Source: Cercis canadensis (Eukaryota > Streptophyta > Magnoliopsida > Fabales > Fabaceae). Taken from it: a stretch of 64,000 nucleotides of DNA. The stretch spans positions 62,001 through 126,000 of the forward strand of contig QAOA01003067.1 of NCBI GenBank assembly GCA_003255065.1, in the 5' to 3' direction. The notes under the pieces were generated by a model. The model worked only from the letters and a program-made list of their open reading frames with translations, did not search any database and was not told the origin of the DNA. The position numbers and the translations under genes are program-made. Of the stretch, positions 55,129-64,000 are shown one piece after another (within the stretch, counting starts at the first letter, position 1; every line of letters begins with the position of its first letter).

Positions 55129-56448
55129 TGATGAGTGGATGTTATATCCATGAATTATATATTTCTTACTTGGTATTTTGTTGATCTTTGAGTAATTTAG
55201 TAGTTTTTATTTATTAATCTTGGGTTTATGTTTTAGGTAATGATGATTTAGCAAAGAGGCGCACATTCGATGCAAGCTTGGTGAAATTTGATGATAAAAA
55301 GAGAAATTTCATATCAATCCAGGGAGTAGAGCACCTAGGCATCCAATTTCATGGCCTAGGCGCCCAATTGGCAGATGTTTGGAGAGGAATACTTCATGGA
55401 CCAGAGAGTAGATGGCCTAGGCGCTAGTTTACTGAAGAGTGAATCTTGGACTAGCAAGGCCATGGCCTAGGTGCCACGGAGTGCATGTGTACGAGTTTTG
55501 CCTATTTTCTCCTATTTCTTGTAGGATTTGAGTACTAATATTGGCTCTATGGTAATTAGTTTTTTTTTTTAGGAACTATAAATAGGTAGACTTAGGACTA
55601 ATTATGGGGTAGACATTTTTTGAAGACAATGATTGAAGAGAAGAGATCAGAGGCAAAAAGGCAGAGACGACAATGAATCTAACTTCCCTATTAGTTTTCT
55701 TCTTCTTTCTTTCTTTCTCTTATGCTTAGATTTATTATCATGATGATTTCTGCCACAATCATGAACTAATTTCCTTCTAGGGCTACGATGTAGCCTAATT
55801 ATGAACGGTTGTAGTTTCTTAAGGAATTAATCTATGATTTTATCTTTTCTATTTGAGTGTTTATCTTTATTCTTCATGCTTATAATTGCCTGATTACCAA
55901 TTAGTTGATAGGTTAATCACAATGAGACTGGAAGGAGATATGTGTGTTTAGTTTTTTGGGATAAATATCATAGGTTGCATATATGATAGGGATATACCTC
56001 TATAGCCTATGAAGTCAATTAAAGAGATCCATAGAATTAAATGAATTTTCTGATTATTCGTAATTCACATAGGGATATAATAGGTTCATAACTTGGAAAT
56101 ATTTTCACTAAACCTTAGGAAAGGCTAATGAATAATTTAGGGAGTCTTGGCTAGCAATTAGGAAGATAAATCTAGATTAAGGAATTAAGGAATGAAAACC
56201 ATGATTAATTATGGCGAAATCGGAAACCTTAGACTTTCTCTCTGTATTAATTCTTGATTTTTATCTATTTTTGCTCACTTTCAGTTTATTTAGTTTATTC
56301 TTGCAACTTCTCCTTAATCACTTGATTAGATAAAATTAGGATTAACCAAATTTTGGTAATTAATAGCTTTAATCCTCGTGGGAACGATAACTCATTTTTA
56401 TTATATTATTTGTAAGACGATATTGTGCACTTGCGCTCCATTTTATCA
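55129..56448 (+). repeat. Element E 3' LTR
   Basis: 1320 bp, TGATGAGTGG...TTTTATCA, partner of 36679-37973. It keeps TATAAATA (55577-55584) and a shorter CCTAGG cluster (55334, 55354, 55410, 55466). Small length differences come from short insertions and deletions, for example an extra 12-base AAATTTGATGAT segment near 55285. Confidence 0.88.
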
Positions 56449-56450
56449 TA

Positions 56451-56468
56451 ATAGCCATCTATGGGAAC
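56451..56468 (+). other. Element F primer-binding site, degraded
   Basis: ATAGCCATCTATGGGAAC corresponds to the TGGCGCC(A/G)TCTATGGGAA type of Tat elements, with the first bases changed. It lies right after the nested Athila element and 20 kb from its own LTR (36673). Confidence 0.6.
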
Positions 56469-56689
56469 TTTTTTCTTCCCCAAAAACAAATTACTTTGAA
56501 CGATTCTGAGTTGAGCATCATGGATACAAGTAACCAATTCATACCAATAAACACATCTCCCATCCAAGAAAGCACCCCTACACCCACAAGACCTCCACAT
56601 AATCCATAAACAAACTAAAGATCCTAATTCCGCCAACCTACCTTCAACTTGGAAAGTACTAGGGAAGCCCCTCCTCGGGAAATTATCCT

Positions 56690-57870
56690 AAATTAGATAA
56701 ATGATAACATCAACTATTTGCTCTAGGAAATCCAATCTTTGAAGCAAGAGAGAATCATATACAAGGCAGAAATTGATGAGCTCAAGAGGCGAGAGCACCT
56801 TAGAGAATCCGAATCCTCGGACGAATCCCCACTCTATGCCCCCTCTGGACCAACACCGTCTACCCAATCTTGATACACAAAAGACTGACCTACTTACCAA
56901 TTAGGTGACAGCAAATTCTCTTTCCATACCTGCAATCAAGGACCTTTTCAAATAATCGGCCCCTTAAAACCCTCACCCTCCAGCTCAGAAAAATAAAAAT
57001 GAATGGGAAAACACCCGTTCACCCCATGACATCATGGATTTCCCATTACCAACCTATTTCAAGCAACCACAACTCGAACCGTATGACGGATCAAGCGACC
57101 CAAATGAGCACCTGAAAAACTATAACTCAATCATGCTCCTAACTGGGAAGAAGAAATCATGTGCTGAGCTTTTCCCATCACCCTTCGAAGAACAGATCTC
57201 CAATGGTTCTTCAATCTACCACCAAACAACATCTCCTATTTCAACCAATTGGCCAAACTCCTCCAAGCCCGATTTTCAACCAGCATGACCTATCAGAAAT
57301 CATCCGCCATTTTAGCCACCTTGAAACAAGGTGAAACCGAGCCTTTGAAAGATTACTTGGATTGTTACACTAAGCTCTCCTTCCAAGTTCAAGACTTAAC
57401 TGACGCCATAGTCATGCATGCAATTCAAGTAGGCCTCCAACCTGGCCACCTCCATGAAAACCTTACCTTAGATCCCCCCTAGTAGCTTGCCTGACTTTCT
57501 CACCCAAACCGTTATGCACAAAAATCTAGAAGAAATGCTAGGTCAAACTAAAAAAAAAAAAAAAATCAAGCAAAAGAAAAAAAGCCCTAGGAAGAAAAAA
57601 GAGGTGGCAGAAGAGAAAGATCGCCGAGCCGACCTCGCTATGAAACATACACCCCCCCTGAACTAAAACCAAGCTCGAGTATTGGAAGAGATTTGCCATA
57701 CCAAGCTAGCCTAGTTGCCACCACCAAAAGAAAATGTGGGCTTAGACAAAGAAAAATATTGTCCTTTCTAGAGAGGAACAAGGCATGATACAAATAACTG
57801 ACAGCACCTCCACAACCTTATCAAGGACCTTATTTAGAACGGATACTTGCAGAAATATTGAGCTAAAATC
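56690..57870 (+). pseudogene. Element F gag
   Basis: The N-terminal part (IDELKRREHLRESESSDE) is followed from 57034 by LPTYFKQPQLEPYDGSSDPN and HLKNYNSIMLLTG. After a frameshift near 57160 comes the core domain: NNISYFNQLAKLLQARF, KSSAILATLKQGETEPLKDY, and IQVGLQPGHLHENL ending at 57482. Then come a Lys-rich stretch and a corrupted zinc-knuckle-like KYCPF...GTRHDTN (about 57755-57800). The arrangement is that of Tat-lineage gag. Stops at 57481, 57664 and elsewhere inactivate it. Confidence 0.83.
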
Positions 57871-58189
57871 CTAGCTCCAATCCAAAGACCAAACAAAGAC
57901 TACTAACCTCAAAACAGATCCCCCTAAAGAAACCAACCCCACCCCCTGGCCAAGATCGGAACCATCCTAGAAGCATATCTCCCAACAAAACCCCCCCAAA
58001 CCAGCAAGAAGACCCAAGGCGAAACGCCGCAAGCACTATCCATACAATCATAGGCAGTTTCGCGGGAGAGGAAACCTCAATATTCTTTTGTAGAGACATG
58101 GGAAGGTAGTTGAAAAACACAAAAAAAAATATCCTCCATACCACTATAATTACTAGAAAAACCAAACCAAAACCAATCATATCCTTCTT

Positions 58190-58797
58190 TGATGTTGACT
58201 ATAGGAACATCGACTAAGAGCACGACGATCCTATAGTCATAAACTGTTTTATCGCCAACTATGAAGTTTTCAAGGTCTTAGTAGACCAAGGCAGCTCCAT
58301 TGACGTCCTCTTTTACTATGTCTTCACCCAGCTCAGCCTTTCAAATTTTGACCTTAAACACTACCCTGGAATCCTCATGGGCTTCTCTGGAACCCACGTT
58401 GAAGTTAAAGGAACCATCACACTGAGAACCACCGTAGGAGACTTTCCCAACCTGGCTAATACCGACATTAGGTTCTTAGTCATCTAGTGCCCTTTAGCCT
58501 ACAACGTCATTCTTGGCCGACCATTCCTTAACCGAATTGATGTAATAGTTTCAAACAAACACCTATTGCTCAAATTCCCCACCACATCAAGAAATGTCGG
58601 ACAAGCCAGAGGAGACCAACTCCTAGGCAGAAGATGTTATAATATCAACTTGTCCATCGACTACTCCAAACCCCAAAAAATACCAACTAACTTGAACCCA
58701 TCCAGGAGCTTGGTAATAGAAGAGAGGATTATGAAAACTAACCTGAACCCAAGGGAGACCTCATCCTTGTTCAAGTTGGGAAAGACACCAACCAAAT
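58190..58797 (+). pseudogene. Element F aspartic protease
   Basis: DPIVINCFIANYEVFKVLVD leads into the active-site loop VDQGSSIDVLF (DQGS where DxGS/A is usual). Later blocks are YPGILMGFSGTHVEVKG, ITLRTTVGDFP and YNVILGRPFLNRIDVI. It continues into the linker, RSLVIEERIM, ending at 58797. A stop at 58484 (TAG) and one near 58216 interrupt it. Retroviral-type protease for polyprotein maturation. Confidence 0.82.
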
Positions 58798-58889
58798 AGT
58801 CCTAGTAGGATCTCACATCCCCTTTCCAACTTCAAGAAGCTTGCCGACCTATTCATATGGACAACCTCTAACATGCTAGGTATAAAACC

Positions 58890-60190
58890 TAATTTCATCT
58901 GTCACAAACTTGCTATTAATATAGGTGAAAAGCCAATTAGCCAAAAGAAACAAATTTTTGGCCCAAAAAGACAAGCAGCAATCCAATAGAAGGTGTAAAA
59001 ACTACTTGACATCGGGTTCATCAGGGAAGTCCTATACATGACCTGATTGTCAAACGTAGTGATGGTAAAGAATACTAACAGAAAATGGAGAATGTGTGTC
59101 GATTTCACCGACCTCAATAAAGCCTACCTGAAAGATCTATATCCTCTCCCGAGCATACACAAACTTATTGACGGAGCGTCAGGCTACAAGCTCTTAAGCT
59201 TTATGGATGCCTACTCAGGATACAATCAGATCAAGATGCACCTTGATGACGAGGAGAAAATAGCCTTCATCACCAAAAAGGCAATCTACTGCTACAAAGT
59301 AATGAATTTCAAACTGAAGAATGTAGGAGCAACCTACTAGAGGTTGGTGGACAAAGTAATGAAAAACCAAATAGGAAGAAACGTTGAGGTCTACATGGAT
59401 GACATGCTGGTAAAATCTTGTTCCAAGGAGGACCAGCTCGCTGACCTCAAAGAAACCTTCACTGAGTTCAGAATGTACAACATGTGCCTAAACCCTCTAA
59501 GTGTGCATTCGGATTAGAGACCAAAAAATTTCTGAGATTCATGTTGACACACAGAGGAATTGAAGCTAATCCGAACAAATGTGAAGCCATAATGAAAATG
59601 GAACCACCAAAGACCGTAAGAAAAGTACAAAGGCTAACCAAAAGAATTGTAGCCCTCTCCTGTTTCATGTCCATATCTGCAGATCGAGTTTTACCTTTCT
59701 TCCAAACACTGAAAAAAGTCAAAAACTTTGAATAGACCTTAGAATGCCAGCTAGCCTTCGACCAATTAAAACAATACATTGCATCACCCACATCCTCTCC
59801 TGACCAAAAGAAACAAAAATATTGTACATATACATTGCCACAAGTGACCAAGCTATTAGCTCCACCTTATTCTGGGAAGAAAACAAAACACAATTTCTCA
59901 TATACTACACCAGTCATGCCTTTCAAGGCTTCGAGCTTGATACCACAAAATCGAGAAGCTCGCATACACTTTACTTTTCTTAGGCAAGCACTTAAGACAG
60001 TACTTCTAAAACCACCAAATAATCAGAACATACTAGCCAATAAAACAAGTCCTACAGAAACCCAACCTCTCAGGTAGAATGTTGGGCTGGTCCGTGGAGC
60101 TCTCCGAGCACTCCCTCTCTTATGAACCTCGAGGACCGATCAAGGCCCAAACCTTAGTCGACTTTGTGGAAGAACTCATTAGACTTGAGA
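58890..60190 (+). pseudogene. Element F reverse transcriptase and connection domain
   Basis: KWRMCVDFTDLNKAYLKDLY, PSIHKLIDGASGYKLLSFMD, AYSGYNQIKMHLDDEEK and the catalytic EVYMDDMLVKS (YMDD intact, near 59395) are RT. KCAFGLETKKFLRFMLTHRG and PPKTVRKVQRLTKRI follow. The connection region ends in MLGWSVELSEHSLSYEPRGP and KAQTLVDFVEEL, the usual bridge to RNase H in Tat elements. Stops occur at 59338, 59514 and 59733, and there are frameshifts near 59500 and 59830. The wording (for example DLNKACP-like DLNKAY) is Tat type. Confidence 0.87.
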
Positions 60191-60600
60191 GACCAAAACC
60201 AAAGGAGAAAATAGTTGGACCCTATCCGTAGATGGATCCTCGAACATCATGGGAGGAGGAGTAGGGATAATTGTAAAGGGAATGGAAGCAATAACGGTTG
60301 AACAATCCCTATGCTTCGAATTCCCGACCTCTAACAATCAAGCAGAATACGAAGCTCTAATAGCTGGCCTCCACCTAGCATGGGAGTTGGGCACCAAGAA
60401 GCTCAAGGTCTTGAGTGATTCACAACTAGTAACCAGCCAAGTGAACAGAGATTACCAAGCAAAAGATCCACAGATGGCCAAATATCTTGACAAAGTTAAA
60501 AGCTTTACCTCCAACTTCGCACATTTCCAAATCCAACACATCCCAAGAAACGAAAAACTCCAGGGCTAACATCCTTTCTAAGCTCGCCTGCAGTAAAAGA
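60191..60600 (+). pseudogene. Element F RNase H
   Basis: Blocks: SVDGSSNIMGGGVGIIV (Asp), SNNQAEYEALIAGLHLA (Glu), KVLSDSQLVTSQV (Asp) and QHIPRNEK near the end, where R-x-x-N-x-x-AD is expected and the reading frame shifts. This is the plant RNase H type (N-QAEYEAL-x-x-GL), common in Tat. The acidic residues seen are conserved, but the frame is not intact. Confidence 0.85.
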
Positions 60601-60639
60601 CCTAAAAACAACCAAACGGTGATACAATAAACGTTCCTT

Positions 60640-61932
60640 TACCGAAGCATTGAAATGGAAAACATACTCAACGTAGATGATGAACCTTCAACCTGGATCG
60701 ACCCAATAAAGCAATACCTCAAAATCAAAATTCTACCAAATGACAAAGCGTTAGCCAAGAAGCTCCAGCAAACCTCTAGCAACTACTACTTGGAAGGAGA
60801 AATACTCCACAATTGTGGCTACTACACTTCACTCTTGAAATGCCTATCACCAAACCAATTTGAGTACATTCTCTGAGAAATCCACGAAGGCATATGTGGC
60901 TGCCACATTGGAGCACGATCATTAGTAGCTAGGACCCTCCGAGCTGGATACTACTAGCCGACCCTGATAGTTGATTCCCCCTACCTAGTGAAGAAGTGGG
61001 ATAAATGCCAAAGATTTTCTCACATTCAACTGGTACCTCCATCCGACCTACACACGATGGTCGAGCCATGGTCGTTCTGTATATGGGGATTAGACCTCCT
61101 AGGTCCCTTTCCAAGGGCAGCCGGGCAAAAGAAATTCCTGATTATTGCAACTGATTACTTTTTTAAATGGATTAAAGTTGAACCTTTGGATAGCATTACA
61201 ATGAAACATGCTAAAACATTTGTCCAAACTTTTATGGTATATAGGTTCAAAATTCCACACATAATAACAACTAACAACGAGACCCAATTTGTAAACTCGG
61301 GGTTCTAAAAATTTTGTACCAACCTCCACATCAAGTTGAACTTCATGTCAGTTGAACACCCCCAAGCAAATGGCTAAGTGGAAGCTGCAAATCGAGTAAT
61401 GCTAGAATTAATAAAGAAAAGGCTAAACCAAACCAAGGGCAAATGGATCGAAGAACTCCCATGGGTACTATGATCTTATAGAACTACCCCCAGACCTCCA
61501 CCGAAGAATCACCTTACAAACTAACTTATGGAGCTGAAGCCATGATACCAGTTGAAATCGGTGAACCGAGCTAGAGGAGAGAACATTTTGTGGCCGAGCA
61601 GAACCAAGAGTAAATGTAGATAAACCTAGACTTATTAGAAGAAGAAAGAGAAAAATCACGACTAAAAATGCTGGCATATAATAAAAAGGATCGCCACATA
61701 CCACAACACTAAAGTTAAACACAAAGAATTCTAACAAGGCAACATTGTCCTCAAGAAAGCATATATCACCAGTAAGCACCTAAATTAAGGGAAGCTAGCA
61801 CCAAATTGGGAGGGCCTTTACTGAGTTCAAGAAGTACTAGGAAATGGAGCTTATAAACTTGTAACCATGGAAGGAAATCAAGTCCTTAGAACTTGGAATG
61901 TAAAAAATTTAAGGATTTACAAATCTGAATAA
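60640..61932 (+). pseudogene. Element F integrase, second catalytic Asp altered
   Basis: N-terminal WIDPIKQYLK and YLEGEILHNCGY, then the zinc region HEGICGCHIGARSLVARTL and VKKWDKCQRF. The core has Asp in GLDLLGPFPRA, then HIITTNNETQF, where the usual TDNGTQF Asp is Asn, and Glu in the VEAANRVMLELIKKR block after a stop at 61375. The C-terminal part ends with VTMEGNQVLRTWNVKNLRIY and a TAA at 61930. Stops are also present at 60874, 60957, 61306 and 61470. The triad is incomplete and the enzyme is dead. Confidence 0.87.
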
Positions 61933-61965
61933 AACACATTTTGCCACTACAGAGCTAAAGAAAAA

Positions 61966-62420
61966 AATCAAGCAAGGGCCAACGGCCTCAATGACCAATG
62001 TCCTTCAAGCCGGTAAATACCGAGTTGGAACAAAGGCCAATGCCCTCAAGGGCCAATGCCCTCAAGGACCAATGTCCTTCAAGTCGATAAATACCGAGCT
62101 AAAACAAAGGTAAATGCCCTCAAGAACCAATGTTCTATAAATGAGCAAATACCAAGCTAAAACAAGGGTAAATGCCCTCAAGAACCAATGTTCTATAAAT
62201 GAGCAAATACCAAGCTAAAATAAGGGTAAACGCCCCTAACATTACCTTTCACTTATAACCCACTTTAAATCTTGATCTCGACTTTGTTTTAGATATACCT
62301 ATATCAATCGATCTCAAGATCTTTTAGTTAACTTGCTTTAGTTCTGAGATAACCGATCTCAAATACCTATATCAATCGATCTCAAGATCCTTTAGTTAAC
62401 TTGCTTAATTTTGGATTAAT
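61966..62420. repeat. Two minisatellites downstream of element F pol
   Basis: About 61966-62238: four diverged units built on AATGCCCTCAAG(A/G)ACCAATGT and AAATACC(A/G)AGCTAAAAC; the last two are an almost perfect 58-bp repeat (62110, 62168). About 62296-62420: two about 69-bp units sharing ACCTATATCAATCGATCTCA and TTTAGTTAACTTGCTT. The rest, up to 62768, is unassigned. Confidence 0.78.
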
Positions 62421-62768
62421 CGATCTCAAATCTTGGTCCTAATATTATTTATTGAACCTCTATTTACCTACCTCAAGCTCTTTTAATTAACTTATTTTAG
62501 CCTAATTAGTGAGCTCATAGACAAAAGAATCTTTAAAAAGACCAAGATACCACAGGAGTATTCCTGTCTTGAACACAAACATAATAAACAATTGAAACAC
62601 AATTGAACTCAAGATAAGAATAAAAAACCTTGTGCATTAATGTAGTTAAAATTACAACTAAAAGTACTATTACATTCAAAATAACTAGTCTTGACCACCA
62701 AGTCGGCTAACCACTTCAACCTCATCATAATCAATGCTTGACTCAAGGTCTTCTCCTTAATCCTCAAC

Positions 62769-64000
62769 CTAGAGGACAACCACATCATCTTCCTCCTCGT
62801 CATTCTCGGCATCAACAAGTTGTCCATCCTTCACTTGCTTATAATAATGAAAACCCCCATCTTGAAGATCAAGAAATTGTAACCGAGCTTGATCTAGAGC
62901 GAGATGGAACCCTTGCTTAAAAGTAGATAGGTAGTTATCACTGATTTTCTTCTTAACCCTACATTTGAGCCTCTCCTTGCTCTATCGAGCTCGCTCTTGG
63001 TGATGAGCAAGTCTATCCTTGATCTTTTTTTTCCAGAGCTTTAACAACCTCGGCAAGCTCCAAAGTCAATTTCAAATTCTCTCTCTCCTGAGCAATATCT
63101 TCTTTCATTCCCTGCAAGCATGCTTTCAGCTCTTCATTCTTAGTCCAAACGGTTGCAGCATCTCAGCGAGAGTTCTCAACCACCATCCGGGTGAGCTCCT
63201 CATCATCTTAGAGCTTTTTAGCCGCACTTTTAATCCTTTCCACCCATTATTTTAGCTTTTGAGAGATGCACAAACTTTGGGCATTGTTGGCCACCAAGTA
63301 CTTAGTCAAAAGACGAGTAGAGGTGTTCTAAAGCTTTTCCCTATTTGAAGGAGAAACTAGCACCACCACCAACTCGCTCCCGAAAAACTATGTATTCCAA
63401 AAGGAAGTTGTGAGGTGGTTCCTCTCCTCTCCCACAGGAGCGGAGAAGGTACCAAGAGACCTGACATCTAAACTTGACGGACCAGTTGAAGTACTGCCAA
63501 GCCCAGGTATCGACGTAAAAGGTTCTTCCGAGCTCAGGTCAACCACCCTCGTGGTCGTCTTTTACCTCTTATGACCCAATTTCTCTTTCCCTTTCTTCCG
63601 GGTAGGCTCCTCAACAGCTTGTGCTTCCTCTGGCCTCATAACTGTCACCGACTCAACTTGGACAGTCCCCTGAACCTTAATGCTTTGAGAATCTTGAATT
63701 TTAGCAAGATGAGTTGGCCTAACCATCTCGGCAACAGAGATATTCTCGTCTGCAAAATAGCAAGTTGGTTAGAAATATCCTAAAATTATAAGAGCAAAGC
63801 TAGCAAATACGAACTAATAAGATATGTGGTTTTTCAGATTGACCAAACTAGACTTTTCATGCGTAAGCTCATAGATCAATCCTATGATTCGACGAGCTTC
63901 ATTATTATATTCCCCCAAAGCACGAGCTTAGATTTTGTGCACAAGCCGACACCACCATAAAGGAAACTTCAGCCACCCATGCTCATTAAGGAAGAAAGCC
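62769..64000 (-). pseudogene. Antisense coiled-coil ORF of the Tat element, running off the window
   Basis: On the minus strand one frame can be followed from the right edge. It starts NEHGWLKFPLWWCRLVHK and EARRIIGLIYELTHEKSS, and the frame then stops at about 63807. A probable intron with the acceptor TTGCTATTTTGCAG (63749-63762) leads to ENISVAEMVRPTHLAKI, Ser/Pro-rich stretches, then a long heptad-rich part (KNEELKACLQGMKEDIAQER, LKLTLELAEVVKALEKK) and an acidic end EDDVVVL with TAG at 62769-62771. At least six stops and a frameshift near 63032 break it. Antisense ORFs between pol and the 3' LTR are known from Tat/Ogre elements; their function is unsettled. Confidence 0.65.

Larger units (their letters stand above)
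36679..56448 (+). mobile_element. Athila-lineage gypsy element (element E), with nested insertions
   Basis: LTRs 36679-37973 and 55129-56448 start TGATGAGTGGAT and end TTTTATCA, matching throughout. The PBS (37985-38002) and polypurine tract (55113-55128) fit plus orientation. Gag and protease are recognisable, but RT, RNase H and most of integrase are deleted. After the integrase tail comes a long 3' region with an additional plant-transposon-type ORF. Two LTR insertions split it (40159-48426, 50457 to about 53054). The flanking five bases (ATCGT on the left, TAATA on the right) are not a clear TSD. Confidence 0.87.
36352..64000 (+). mobile_element. Tat-lineage Ty3/gypsy element (element F), 3' end off window
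   Basis: The 5' LTR (36352-36673) is followed by five bases, then the nested Athila element (36679-56448), then a degraded PBS (56451-56468). Gag, protease, RT, RNase H and integrase follow in order to 61932, then minisatellites and an antisense ORF (62769 to the edge). The gag start (YFKQPQLEPYDGSSDP), the DQGSS protease loop and an antisense ORF after pol are characteristic of the Tat clade (Retand/Ogre relatives). The 3' LTR must lie to the right. All coding parts carry stops. Confidence 0.82.

Noticed and set aside
1..64000. CRISPR arrays, rRNA, tRNA genes, bacterial operons or phage modules
   Set aside because: None seen. The tRNA-like matches are retrotransposon primer-binding sites, repeats have no spacer structure, and all coding signals are plant transposable elements.

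Overview
This is nuclear DNA from a flowering plant, most likely a eudicot and probably pericentromeric. Almost every recognisable sequence is a plant transposable element: Athila and Tat lineage Ty3/gypsy elements, chromovirus-like gypsy elements, Ty1/copia remains, CACTA (En/Spm) elements, Helitrons and foldback MITEs. No intact host gene, rRNA, tRNA or CRISPR array is visible. The sequence is AT-rich, and nearly all coding regions carry stops or frameshifts. Single N bases lie at 11086 and 24385. All identifications rest on motifs, termini and target-site duplications (TSDs) read by eye; no database search was run.

Region 1, about 1-18849, is a nested stack. A CACTA element (its 5' end off the window, its 3' terminus at 18085) sits inside a second, inverted CACTA element whose terminus is at 18849. 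The first CACTA was split by an Athila element on the minus strand (2338-17974, TSD AACGA). That Athila was itself hit by a 1.43-kb solo LTR (7672-9100, TSD CTTAG) and by an internally deleted gypsy element (10800-15208, TSD GAAGG).

Region 2, about 18850-36351, is AT-rich. It holds a Mutator-type MITE with a perfect 9-bp TSD, an autonomous-Helitron relic that keeps the PIF1-like helicase, and a head-to-tail run of minus-strand Helitrons. The largest of these spans about 5.9 kb and seems to carry two decayed, intron-containing B3 (REM-like) gene fragments, a SIRE/Maximus-type solo LTR and a 579-bp tandem repeat. Beyond it lie a 5'-truncated copia element, a 245-bp foldback element and a non-LTR-type RNase H remnant.

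Region 3, 36352-64000, is a second stack. A Tat-lineage gypsy element begins at 36352 and runs off the right edge. Between its 5' LTR and its primer-binding site sits an Athila element (36679-56448). Inside that Athila are a solo LTR (40159-48426), which in turn contains the best-preserved element of the window (a chromovirus-like gypsy, 40913-47743, TSD GAATT), and a 2.6-kb LTR-like insertion (50457 to about 53054). The Tat element shows gag, protease, RT, RNase H and integrase on the plus strand, minisatellites, and an antisense coiled-coil ORF that continues past the window edge.

The genes do not form a pathway; the units are retroelement polyproteins (gag capsid, protease, reverse transcriptase/RNase H, integrase) and DNA-transposon proteins. 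I found no convincing undescribed defence or metabolic system. The points most worth follow-up are the B3 fragments inside the large Helitron, the antisense ORF with a splice-like acceptor in the Tat element, the LTR-encoded C-terminal tail of the chromovirus-like family, and the in-frame composite ORF of its deletion derivative.
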